Assembly: GCA_964023275.1 (NCBI GenBank)
Contig: OZ029917.1
Coordinates: 20,557,988-20,621,987, forward strand
DNA: 64,000 nucleotides
Reading direction: 5' to 3'
Source of the DNA: Norana najaformis
Taxonomy: Eukaryota; Annelida; Clitellata; Crassiclitellata; Hormogastridae
The notes beneath the pieces were generated by a model, which was given only the letters and a program-made list of their open reading frames with translations, did not search any database and was not told the DNA's origin. A program made the translations under genes and the position numbers. Positions 43,330 through 54,779 of this stretch are shown here, in pieces (position 1 is the stretch's first letter; the number at the start of each line of letters is the position of its first letter).

Positions 43330-44850
43330 GCTGGAAAGTGCGATATATAAAGGCAGTACATTGTGCAATCCAGTGTGACTGAGTAAGTTGGAAGACTTCT
43401 TAGTCAAACGCGTGGATGCTGGCCGCTAACCTGGAATGTATCAATCTCTTATCCAGCATAGCAAAGAGAGGAAGGGTTGCTGCACACGTCATAGCCCGGT
43501 GCTAGAACGGCTCAGCCTCGCAACGGGCCGGGAAGACAATGCAGGGGAAGATGACGCTCATGTAACTGATATTCCCTTAAAAGGAGAGTTGAAGGATAAT
43601 TGGCAGAAATGAGTAAGCCCGGCTAGCTCATCCAAAATAGCACAGTCTGGGTGATATGCTAATTCGTTCAGGGACAGAACCAAATATGGTAAGGGTTTCG
43701 AATCCTAGGCTGGTCTGAGGGTTCGCCAGCCAAGAGGCGATACACTCAGAGGCCGAGAGATGCTGGCTAGAAAGTAGGCAGGACAGCGAGCATTCCAGAC
43801 AGTTGGGAAGAATAGGTCGGACGCAGAGGACGGTTCCTCGGGAGAAGGAAGGAGTCGAAGATGGAGAACGAGACGACCGAAGAAGATGACGAAACAATTT
43901 GTGTAGAATCTAGTTAATATCAGTGTATTAGGGTTTAGATTAGGCTCAATCCTGTCGATTGTATTCAACTTCTGTACAGTCAAGTAATCTGAACGTAAGT
44001 GTAATAATAATTATTTTATAGAAATCACTGTCTTATTGTTCATTCATTGCTAGAGCATTAGTGTAGCGCCTTCTTAAGAGTACATCCATTTTGAATAATC
44101 AACTTCTAATCCGCCAGACCTTGATATTCCACGTTGCACTAAGGAAGCATAGTTTGTGAGTAAGTTCCCAAGACTTTGAATACAGGACGGACCAATTAGG
44201 CACTTAGGTCTAGTCCATATTACGGTAGATGCTGCTTCGATGTCAAGCAATGGACTGATTCTGTGAAGGACACTGACCAAACACCGTAGCCCTACCAAAA
44301 GCCTCTTGTGCCCTAGCCGAAGTGGTGCTGTTATTCAGACAGACCGGGCTTAGGAGCTATAAAAATGGGAGGTCGGGACAACCGGACTTTCTCTGTAGCA
44401 GACGGAAGGTCTCTGCAGTCCAGCCGCGGCCACATTTCCCATCATTTACCAAAAACGGTCCACACTGGCAGGCAAACCTAGCCACTCCTAACACGTCACA
44501 CGGGCAGGTACCCTGGGATGGCCCGCCACCCCCGCCGGCCCAGGCTCTCTCCTTCGACATACCGATTAGAGCCGCAAATGACAAGAGGTGTACCTGAAAA
44601 CAGCATTATTTGGAGCATGCAAAAGTTGAGATGAAGGGACACCATAGGTTTCAGTGGCTCATAGTTGTCACCCAGACCGCATGTAGGAAGGCATGCATCT
44701 TCGAACACTGCAGTCAACATCGCGCCCAACGTAGAAAAGGTGCCGCTGAGCCAAACCAATGCCGTAATTGTGGAGTGGGGACTCGAGCAGAAAGTCTTCT
44801 GTGTAGACACTGCGTCTACAAACAATTATCTGATCCATCATACGGACTCA
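43330..44850. other. No convincing gene; tRNA-like fragment
   Basis: A B-box-like ggtttcgaatcc lies near 43697, suggesting another SINE fragment. Open frames near 44320-44600 and 44610-44990 are not recognised. The GC-rich block 44400-44560 is unexplained. Confidence 0.4.
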
Positions 44851-44854
44851 CCAA

Positions 44855-45160
44855 CACTTCACCTCTTTCAGTTTCTGCGCTGGTCTTTCACTCAAAACTG
44901 AAAACATTCCTTTTCCAAAAATCTTATCCTGATTCTTCATCTTCACCTTGTCTCCCTTCCCGCTTCAATTTCAAACATCATCCACCGTAGCCGTCCGACT
45001 GTCTGACTGCCTGACTCCTGGATCTTTACCAGGAACCGAACCCTTTTGCCTGTCGATTTTGTTTTGACTGAGCGCATGTGAATAAGCTAGTTCCCGCGAC
45101 GTGGCTTTCATTGGACGCTTTAGAAATCTCCAAATTACGATTACATTTACGATTAGACCC
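44855..45160 (+). mobile_element. LINE family A 3' end including RT C-terminus
   Basis: The frame LVFHSKLKTFLFQKSYPDSS then SPCLPSRFNFKHHPP matches the copy at 32480-32815. It ends tagaaatctccaaattacga plus a ttacgatta tail. Confidence 0.85.
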
Positions 45161-45164
45161 GACC

Positions 45165-46900
45165 AAAGAGTACCAGTTTACTTCCGCTATTCATCAAACG
45201 TATTGAAACTTTGTAGACTGCAGCCAACAGCCTTCATAAGTCAGTTTTATGTTCAGTTCAGACGGATCGAGTATCCTTCTGCAGCAGTCCATTTCGAATA
45301 CCAATATTTTCCATACATCTGCTTTCCTAAATAGCTGAAAGTAGCGCATGACTTCGGTATTTTTAATCTGATGATAGTGGGCTAATGGTGTAGCCCAACA
45401 GCTGATCTATTGGATGTTCGATGTTTGTGTTATTGATGTCTGCTGGAATTGCCTTGGTCTTTGCTATTCTGCTCTTTATATCTTGTGATCTGCTCTTTAT
45501 ATCCTGTAATTTGTGAACTCATTGCCATATGTCACGAGACTTCTAAATTAGACAAATTCATAGTTTCTGTCTGATAACGATGATGATGACGACGACGAAT
45601 ATGACGTATGGCTTATTTAAAGAGGTGTCGGGCGAAGCAGGAGCGTGCATAACTGTACTAGTAAATGGGAATTGAGGGAATCGGTACAATCACATATGGC
45701 ATAACTTACACATACAACAAAGGAACAAATTCTTGTCATTTTGAAATGCATTGGTCAGAAGCACAGATACCAAAAGCCTGATGAAATGACTCATCTTGAC
45801 CTTAGTTAACGGCCGCTGACTTCTTCGCCTGAAGCCTAAGGGCTAGAATGCAGAATTTTACGCGGTGCGAAGTCGTTTTACCGCTGCATTTTGCAGTTGT
45901 CGAACAAATTATATAGCGCAAAACAACGGCTGTAGGCTGATATTTCACATTTCTTGGGACAACTCATCACTTCCTAAGCATGGCATCACTAATCATTAAG
46001 CAGGAGTGTATAAACTACCCAGTACATGATGTTAAGTACAAGAAATGTGCCAGGAAAGACTTTTCTAGAAAGTTGGTCGAGTGTCTGAGCTCGGTGTTGG
46101 TGTATTGAGAGTAGAGGTTGGCTGAGGATGTTGCTAATATCACTAAGACGTCGCGTTCGTCGACTTGGATTTTGGTCCACAACCTGCAGAGTCACCTGTT
46201 ACCAATAAAACAACAAACCATTGTAAATCTATTCGGTGGAACGGATTTCGGGTCCACTAGAGCTCGGTGTAGATCAGTTTACCTGCTGTTCTTCAGTTAC
46301 ATTAACATAACAGGGTTTTGAAGGTCGGAGAAGACCAGATAGATTGACAGTATTCAGTGTTTTGGTCTCGTCTTGATGTATGTTCATTCCGCGCACAGAT
46401 TAAGCAGAAGCAAACTAATCCCACTTGGAAGTTAGCGATGGCGCGGAACTATCTGCCATGCTAGCTTATTGCAGTTTCTTACCTAATGACTGGGCACCTC
46501 TCCATATGCAAGATTCCAGATCTTGGCTCCGTTTCCTGAGACTCTTCGCCTTCCATCCCTCCGTTCTCCTTCCTCGAGTTAATTATTATATAGTCTAGGC
46601 ACATTAGACTGATGAATTTTGATTGCATGTGGACAAAAATTTTAATTGCGAAGACAGAAAATACAGTACTAATAGGCTGTACAGCAAGATTATTGCATAA
46701 TTCGTTTTATAAGAACAAAAAGAATCTTACACAAAATCATGTTTGGTTCCGTTGTCGCCTTATTTTTTAATAGGCCTAATTTCACACTGATTTGCGAATT
46801 TCACATCATATCGTATTAATGAAAACATCTAGGTAGGTATAACAGATGCTTAAAGTCTGCCATTTTGGCATCTGCAGCCAATATTGGCTTATACTTCACT
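45165..46900. other. No gene recognised
   Basis: Intergenic DNA with a short (GAT/GAC)n near 45578-45598. Open frames are short and featureless. Confidence 0.5.
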
Positions 46901-46907
46901 TTGATAA

Positions 46908-46990
46908 CACTGGTCAACATAGAAATCGTTACTGACTGGAAAAGGCCCTAATGTGTAGCATCTTGGTGTGCTGAACACGAATATAACCAT
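46908..46990 (+). repeat. Left terminal inverted repeat of the 2.1-kb element
   Basis: Starts actggtcaaca and includes tgtgctgaacacgaatat, matched by the reverse complement at the right end. Confidence 0.7.
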
Positions 46991-47203
46991 AAAAATTTGT
47001 TATTGGCTCTCGTTTTGAAAATATTTCATATAGTTCATTTTTTATGTTTCACCATGTAAATTTATGCAGTAGGACTGCGACAATATCCTAAATAAGTCTA
47101 GAATGATGTAATATTCCACCTCATTGCATAATCCCATCATGGACACATCATGCACAGTTGATTACGTCATTTTCTGATGCAATGTAAAACTACAGCCAGT
47201 CGG

Positions 47204-47243
47204 CTGCTGACGTAAGATGACGTCAGCAGTGTACTATATAAAG
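47204..47243 (+). promoter_or_regulatory. Promoter of the transposon gene: CRE palindrome and TATA box
   Basis: A perfect 10-bp inverted repeat ctgctgacgt/acgtcagcag (47204-47229) contains two CRE/ATF-type tgacgt sites. The TATA box tatataaag lies at 47235-47243, 115 bp before the ATG. The expected start site is about 47265. Confidence 0.65.
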
Positions 47244-47357
47244 CGAGTCGGAACGGTTGAGCATTTACAATATTACAGACTTTGTGCGAGACAGTTTAAG
47301 TTACTGTTTTATAAAACTATTATTACTTTATCCATTTAGATACAATACAGAACAGTA

Positions 47358-48762
47358 ATGCCTCGGAAGTGCGTAAATACTGTGGACAACTTTTGTTACA
47401 TTTGTGGGGAAGTGACATTTGCCAACCAGAAGAAAAGTATCACTTATCAAGTCAAGAAGGCATATCATGCTTACTTCGAATGCAAGGTTGGTGACCAAGA
47501 CAAGCCATGGGCCCCGCATATATGCTGTGCTACATGTACAACACAGCTTTCACAGTGGTTGAATGGCAAAAGACCATCAATGCCGTTTGCAGTTCCCATG
47601 GTGTGGAGAGAGCAAAGCAACCACGTAGATGACTGTTACTTCTGCTTGGTTCCTCCTCTTTCCGGTGGAATAACGAAGCAAAAGAAGTCGACAATAGTCT
47701 ACCCAAACATTCCGTCAGCATTGAGACCAGTTCCACATGGTGATGGACTTCCTATTCCAGAACCTCCCGCAGAATATATTTTCCTTGATTCATCTGATGA
47801 GGACAAGGGTGAGCCGACATGTTCTTCTCCTGGTCCGTCAGCGTGCAGTGATCCCGATTTTCACTGTGGTGCATCATCAACCCCACACAGAATAACACAG
47901 GAAGAACTAAATGACCTTGTTCGTGATTTGGACTTATCCAAAAACAAGGCAGAATTGCTAGGATCAAGACTCCAACAATGGAACCTTCTAGAAGAAGATG
48001 TCACAATTACTTCATATAGAAAGCGCCATCAGCAGTTGGAACCTTTCTTTATGAAGGAAGGTAATCTGGTATTCTGTTCCAATATTGACGACCTCATGAA
48101 TGCCTTACAGATCACTCATGACCCACAAGAATGGAGACTCTTTGTAGACTCTTCAACACTGAGTCTTAAGGCTGTGCTTTTGCACAATGGAAACCGTCTT
48201 CCATCTATTCCATTAGCGCATGCTGTCCACATGAAAGAAACTAGGTTTGGTGAAGAACTTCGTGAAAGCCATGGACCGCACTTCGCCAGCTTTCCGATAC
48301 CTGCATGAAAAATTCCCTCGACTCAGCGAAGCAAAGATTAAAGAGGGAGTTTTTGTGGGTCCTCAGATTAGAGAACTCTTCAAAGATGACCGCTTCAACA
48401 ACTTGCTGGAGGGTGATGCGAAACAAGCATGGAATGCTTTTCGTCTAGTGTCTACAGACTTTCTGGGGAATGTTAGGGCAGAAAATTACAAGGAACTAGT
48501 AGAAGACATGCTCAAGCAGTACCAGAAATTTCGCTGCAATATGTCTCTGAAGATGCATTTCCTTCATTCCCATCTGGATTTCTTCCCTGACAACTGTGGT
48601 ATGGTTAGTGACGAACATGGCGAACGTTTTCATCAAGATATCGCAACAATGGAGCAAAGGTACCAGGGAAAATGGTCCACTACAATGTTGGCTGACTACT
48701 GCTGGACACTCCGCAGAGATGCTCCCGAACAGCTGTACAAGAGACAGGCAAAAAAAATCTAA
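47358..48762 (+). pseudogene. Orphan Cys-rich transposon-associated protein, internally deleted and frameshifted
   Basis: Frame 1 (47358-about 48240) begins MPRKCVNTVDNFCYICGEVT and holds C13-x2-C16, H54/C56/C57/C60 and C93-x2-C96, suggesting zinc binding. It continues with KPWAPHICCATC, PFAVPMVWREQSNHVDDCYF, LDLSKNKAELLGSRLQQWNL, PQEWRLFVDSSTLSLKAVLL and HNGNRLPSIPLAHAVHMK. Near 48235 it collapses into another frame that resumes LVKNFVKAMDRTSPAFRYL, NMSLKMHFLHSHLDFFPDNC, VSDEHGERFHQDIATMEQRY and MLADYCWTLRRDAPEQLY. I recognise both halves as one unnamed multicopy family of many invertebrates. From memory, intact members have about a hundred extra residues between the halves, so this copy has an in-gene deletion. 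Inside inverted repeats, a transposase role is likely but unproven. Confidence 0.75.
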
Positions 48763-48859
48763 GAACTAGTCTATGACCTGGTTTTTACAAATATTAACTG
48801 TAAGTGTATCACTATTGGCATGCATTGTGCGATATAAAATTACTTCATTTCAGATTACA

Positions 48860-48980
48860 AAATAACTAGAGCCAATTCGGCATTTTCACTGTCATATTCG
48901 TGTTCAGCACATACAAATTGATGAGAACTGACTAATTTCATTTCAGTAACATGACTTTTGTAAAAATTTGTTGTCCAGTA
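48860..48980 (-). repeat. Right terminal inverted repeat of the 2.1-kb element
   Basis: On the minus strand it starts actggacaaca and includes tgtgctgaacacgaatat, then ttggctctagtt. A 10-bp length difference outside the exact core separates the two arms. Confidence 0.7.
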
Positions 48981-48984
48981 AAAT

Positions 48985-50740
48985 TCCTCTCTATTATAGG
49001 AAAGTGAACTCTTGGTTTCTTCAGTCCAAAACAATAAGGGAGGCCTATTAATTCGCGTATTAGGCCTAAATCAGGCTTGGATTAAGGCTATTAAGGTTAT
49101 TCTAATCACAAAGTAATGTGGGCTTCCTCCTTCCCCTCCGTGTTTTCAGGCTGAATCTTGTATTTATCAGTTCACTTACCCAGTGCAGCTTGTTTACCTG
49201 GTGGGTGTGTAATGACTGGGTGGGTAGGTGGTGGGTGTGTAATGATTGAACACCCTCAACGGTGAAGGCTAAGTCTCGGGCAATTAATAACTCGTAACTT
49301 CTAACGTGCCGGTGTCTAATGCACAAGGTATCAACCGATGGCGCACCAAAGCCAAGACACAATCAGGTCAATATCCAGAAGGTCAGCCCACAAATTGGTC
49401 TGCAAAACCCCAGCCGCCAAGCCTTTCCATGTTGTTACACACTAATCTGAACTTGCTGGAGGTTGCCTTGATCACGATTAATGTGCTGGATGAATCACTA
49501 AAATAATATTCACAGAATTCACGGGGGTCGTTATTATAGTAATTATAGTCCTCTTTTACGCAAAACGAGAGCTTTGGGATATACTTGTATCAAACCAGTT
49601 GGATTTTACTGTAAGAAACATTTTATGCCAACATAATTTGCAAAATGACGTATGGGCTGCTTCGTAATTTTAAAGGCGGTTGTATCCTGCAAATTTATTG
49701 GTGTAGTATATCACATATGATTTTAAAATGTATTGTCTAAACCTCAGAGACTGTATAGGTTTGACTGCTTTCCATTATATGTGATAAGCATAGATTGAGT
49801 TGGTTTATGCATTTTCTTTGTGAATGTAAAAGCTGGTTGATTGTTCAGTTAAAACCATTCATAAAGCATTGTGTGTCTATTTGGGTTAGCTGTACATACA
49901 TACACTTAAGCTGAAGCAGCGTCGCGTGACTAGCTGTATTGGGGTGTAAAATTGGTGGGGCGGGGTTAGGTTGCGTTACGCTATTTTCGGCGATTAGCTC
50001 ATGAAATAGATTCTTATATCTATAACACAGCTAACATCAGTAAGTTAGCAAGTATGAAAGTTGGTTAAGTTCTTGTAGTAACTTATACAACGCAGTTAGC
50101 CTCCCAGCCATAGAAGTTATAGATCAGTCAGGATTAATGAAGCTCTTACTGGAAGATACATACTCCTACATCTACAAGATCAGGTCACACCTCAGGCAGC
50201 AGCCTGGCTTCCGGAAGTCGAAAAGGATAATTAACTAAGGCGTCAGCTAGTACCTTACAGAAAGGACCGGTCAGCTTTCGTCCGCTTTAACTGACGAGGA
50301 AAGTACAACACCGAGTAAAGGACCAGAGAGGTTTGAGGGAGGACCACGCCTACCCAGAAGTAGTCTTTCACTCAAGATTGATAGGGTTCGCTTAGCAAGA
50401 GAAGAGGGATAAGAGGAGCATAAGTTTAGATAGACACCGCCATTTTAGGGAATTCATAGGTAAACCCATAAGATAATAACCAATCACAATATAGCATGTA
50501 TCACTTAGCAGAAATAAACTTAAGAATGGCAGTCAGTATAGTGAGAAGAAGGCAGTCAGAGCAATGAGAGCAGACAATATACTTCATACATACAAGCCAG
50601 CCGATAAGAACAGTCAAAATGTAGCACAGACAGGATAATGGCTGGTGTCCATCAGATACTACAACCAACGGTTTGGGCAGAAATAATTATGAGTTCGTCA
50701 AACTGAATGTTAACGTTCAGCCTTTGAGGCTTGTGCAGGT
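48985..50740. other. No gene; one repeat family C copy
   Basis: 49287-49390 is a family C copy (taacttctaacgtgccggtg, accaaagccaagacacaatc, aggtcaatatccagaaggtc). 49200-49250 has a short direct repeat of gggtgtgtaatga. The rest is AT-rich and featureless. Confidence 0.55.
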
Positions 50741-50741
50741 C

Positions 50742-50957
<216 letters not shown>

Positions 50958-50959
50958 AA

Positions 50960-52500
50960 TAGACTGTTATTAACTGATGTAAATTGGCGCAAAGTTATCG
51001 GCTCTGCATTTATTCGCACATATCATCCATTAAATAATATAAATTGCCATACTCTTGTGTATAATACAATAGCTATACACAAGTGAACTGTTATTCCATA
51101 CAGGTTTTTTGATAATTGACGACTATCATTTAAGTTTAAAGTTTAATGGTTTGTTTAATTGTGACTTTCCTTATTGTTAGTTAACCCAAACTATTTTAAC
51201 ACAGAACTGTTTTTATCTCTAACATCAACGGCCAAAGCTGCCATATAATGTCATTAAACTGTCGGTTCTACTAGTGAGAAGTGATATGCTGGATGCTAAT
51301 ACAGTCCTGGTTCACGATGTGGCGATTGTGAGGCTGCTGGATGATAAAGATCGGTCGGCTGTTTGTTTGGTAATACCTGCAAACTTTCAAATCAATTTTG
51401 CACTGGATTCTCTAGTCGATGGAAGCCAGTGTAATGACTGAATACAGGGATTATGCATTGATATCTAGAAGATATCGACAGACATCCCTGTAATAACTGC
51501 AGCATCCAAACCTAAAATATCGGACAGCCTACTAGGTTCTGCATGGCTAGCTTGATAAGTGTGAATTATTATGATGCCCAGGGAGCAGGTGTGTTTCCCC
51601 GCACTTATTACGCTCTAGCGACCCTTCAGACATACGGACAGACATGGCCTCATTCTCAGTGATGCAGACGTAACCTAATAAGGCCCAGTACTACCAGTAG
51701 CAAACGATGCTAAACTGGTAATTGATCCATGGCCGTTAATATTAATAACTCCTCGTAAACTGCCTTATGGTAATCTGCTTATATTTCGAAAGTGCAAAAC
51801 ATGGACGCCCATAGAAATTCTTGCAAGGAGCAAAACCAGGTATACGCCTAGCACAGAAATCATGTACATTTAAGCTGCACGACAATATTGTAATGAACAA
51901 TGATATCATCATCGTTGGCATATTCACTGGTCTATTGTAACGTTCTTTGTTTCTTTAAGTGATATCTCCGCTCTTGGCTTTCTTCTTCTTTGATCTTTTG
52001 TTGTACTTTATTATATTCATCCTTTACTAAAGGGCTTAACACGAGGATGTTAAGGCATACTTCAAGCGAATTAGCATGGGTAATATGTCTACAGTGAAAG
52101 ATCATACTAAATTAATTAGATAAATTCTAAAAATTTCTGAAAGTTTCACTTGTCGTGGTTCTAGCTGATGTCGGCACCGGGCCACATCTGACCCATTGGA
52201 AAGACGTGTCCTTTCTGCCTATGTGATGCAGGGCCTAAGTGTGGCTTCATGAACTTTATCTAACCTCACCGGCAACGAATATTATAACAGTATAACTGCA
52301 GCTTAGTCATATACGTAAGCGTATATCGTAGGCCTAAATCCTAGCCTGGGTTGCAACGTCTAACGTTGAGCATTCGCACTACAGTCCAGCGAGACCCGAT
52401 GGCCCGGTGAATATAGAGAAGAAGAACAAGAAGAGCAGCCCTTTAAGCTAGCCCTCAGAGACAGCTATGGGTATGAAGTGTTATCGACTTCAGTTTTCTT
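50960..52500. other. No gene recognised
   Basis: Intergenic DNA without recognised repeats or coding signal. Confidence 0.5.
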
Positions 52501-52529
52501 AGCCTCGGCATATGAGGGCGGGTAGCCAG

Positions 52530-52531
<2 letters not shown>

Positions 52532-52608
<77 letters not shown>
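52532..52608. repeat. (CT)n microsatellite
   Basis: 77 bp of perfect ct repeat directly adjoining a tRNA-like SINE. Confidence 0.98.
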
Positions 52609-52610
<2 letters not shown>

Positions 52611-52614
52611 GGTC

Positions 52615-52792
52615 TGATCTTCCCACTGCCAGTATACTCACTGTAGCTGAGTTGGATATGGAACGCAAGTAGAGGTAAAATCTCGAAAAATTTTCTGCCT
52701 TGGCGGGAATTCGAAACCCTGACCTTTCAATTGACAGTAGAGCACGCAAACCACAAGACTATCGCACACCCCATAGAGAAGAGGAGTATGCA
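52615..52792 (-). repeat. tRNA-derived SINE (family E)
   Basis: On the minus strand the head has an A-box-like cttgtggtttgcgtgctcta and a B box gggtttcgaattccc (about 52705-52722), followed by a body and then the (GA)n run as its tail. It does not fold as a functional tRNA by eye. Confidence 0.6.
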
Positions 52793-52799
52793 TTATTCA

Positions 52800-53880
52800 A
52801 AATTATTATAACTCACCACTCGAACTTTCCTGCTGTCGGCCGCAGAAATGTAATTGTAGGCTTAACAGCTCTAATCCACCATGTCCGCACAGCTATCCAC
52901 AGATGGTGTCTGAGAAAGTCTATGTGTCGCGAACTTTTGCTAAGTTGATGCTTGATCAGCGACATCACTGTCAAATTATACTGGTGAAGTAAAATAATGT
53001 AGGTCTACCGAGTCTGTGTTACGGTAAATATCAGCTATATTAAGATAATCTTTCACTCCAACTGTATGTCGTTACAATAAACATTTCACCACTGCACCTC
53101 GTGCTTTCAGAGGCCCTCTTTTAAATCTTAACTACTGTAATCGGCCCAATTCCCGACCCGCTTGCCCGAAACTTAGCCTAACAGAAAACATCCGTTATTA
53201 GTCTCATTAGTTTACAAACGGAGCGCTCTTTATCGCAAGAAGGAAAGCCGACGCATTAGACACTCGCTACTTACCCCCAGCTCTGTCTCCTTCCGCATTT
53301 GTCAACTGGCATCAGCATCATTAGACCTAGTCTGCTAGTGTCAACAGTTCAAACTGGATGTCAACCAGAATTGTGTGTTCCATTGATGTATGTCCAAGTA
53401 TCCTAGGACTGTACTAAAACATACTCCTGTATCAAGTTGGTTCCCCATAGTCTCTCATAGCAGGCCTATATATAGTCGAAGCAAATATCAAACACACCCG
53501 TAACATCTGCTCGGCTTTCCCAGGCCCCTCTGTCTCCATGCATCGCTATAATTTGTCACTAACATGCTGTTAAGTGATAATCTGATTTCAGTGCTCCTAC
53601 ATATTTACACTATAAGCTCAAGAAAGCTGATGTCACCTTTGATGCCGAAAGCTACTGAGGTAGAAAGTTATAACCATCAATCACGCTTTTTACCATACAC
53701 CTCGTATAAGTCAATAAGCCAGCATAACCAAGTTTTGGCATAACCTATTTTAATTAAAATTAATTATATTTTTATTGTTACGTATATAGATTCAAAATCT
53801 GAGGGAAGTGCCCCTCTTATCCCAACGTGCGGGCGCCCATGTGTGCAAATAAAATAAATGTAAATGAACATGTGTTTCCA
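52800..53880. other. No gene recognised
   Basis: No coding signal is seen. Confidence 0.5.
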
Positions 53881-53884
53881 TAGC

Positions 53885-54065
53885 TACCGTGTGTGGCCTC
53901 GACCCTGCTCATTTTTCAATGAATTGATGGGGTGAGATCCCTTCACCACCGCTGCCTGTTTGACTGGACAGTCCAAGCTAGCCCGAGATTAAAATCTCTG
54001 AAATAAACCACTATCGATATGTAAACCGGCATCCTCATGCCGCTGGAACCAATGTAGCTATCCAG
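53885..54065 (-). repeat. tRNA-derived SINE (family B)
   Basis: Plus strand: gtggcctcgaccctgctcat, gatcccttcaccaccgctgc, tagcccgagattaaaatctc and gatatgtaaaccggcatcct. It is the inverse of 32210-32428. Confidence 0.8.
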
Positions 54066-54557
54066 GCCAGCTGAGATACCATGGCGACGATTGCGACGTC
54101 AATGTAGGCCCTATGTCGAGTCAAGTGAGGCCCTTGACGTAGGCCTACATTTTAACCAATGTAGCTAAATATAGGCCAATATGGTAATTGCAACCGTGTA
54201 GGTTTGTTTGCTGAAAAATAGGCGCCACTGTTTATGCAATGTCGGAGCCAGATCCGCCTCGGATCCGTCTTTATGGTATCGAACGGCAATCGGTATCATT
54301 CATCTCTGCCAGCCCTCTGTCGATCGAAAGATAAATTTCATCGCGCCTGCCTATAATATTCAGACAGCGCGTAGATGATATTACACTGTGGCCCAATAAA
54401 ATTGGAACTCCTATTTTTATCAGTGGCTGCAGTGTAGAATAGCTGATGCATATTGAGACTATAGGCATACACGACTTATACGAGGCAATTTAAAGGATTT
54501 AGTTGAAAATTAGTTCATAAATTTTGGTTACTAATTTCTAGTTGGTCGATGAAAGCC

Positions 54558-54672
54558 TAGGGGTTCATCCATTAAGGACGTCGCAAACAGAGGGAGGGAG
54601 AAATCATCCAAAAGCAGATAAGACGGAGGGGGCGTTAATCCCAATGCTGACGTCCGCATATAAATTTGGTAG
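54558..54672 (+). repeat. Short interspersed repeat (family D)
   Basis: ggggttcatccattaaggac, gtcgcaaacagagggaggga, ggagggggcgttaatcccaa and tgctgacgtccgcatataaa. It matches 24218-24331 inverted. Confidence 0.6.
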
Positions 54673-54779
54673 AGAATAGTACATCGTGTGCGTGAAACTC
54701 TCAACTTCAGCCAAACAGTAGTCAGTGTGTGTGTAGTTGCTGTTTGACGACTGTGTGTCATAATGAAGATAATTAGCGT

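Larger units (their letters stand above)
46908..48980 (+). mobile_element. DNA-transposon-like element with inverted terminal repeats and an orphan-family gene
   Basis: The left end is cactggtcaacatagaaatc and the right end, reverse-complemented, is tactggacaacaaattttta. Further in, both arms share tgtgctgaacacgaatat exactly (46967-46984 on plus; about 48894-48911 on minus), then aaaat and attggctct. The arms are about 80-110 bp and imperfect. Between them lie a promoter (TATA at 47235) and one gene (47358-48762). No clear target-site duplication is visible; flanking taa/aaa is only a weak 3-bp candidate. CACTGG ends loosely recall CACTA elements, but the encoded protein is not a recognisable CACTA transposase, so the superfamily is unassigned. 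Confidence 0.7.

Noticed and set aside
52465-52749. 94-codon frame with Arg-Glu repeats
   Set aside because: Translation of the (CT)n microsatellite plus a SINE.
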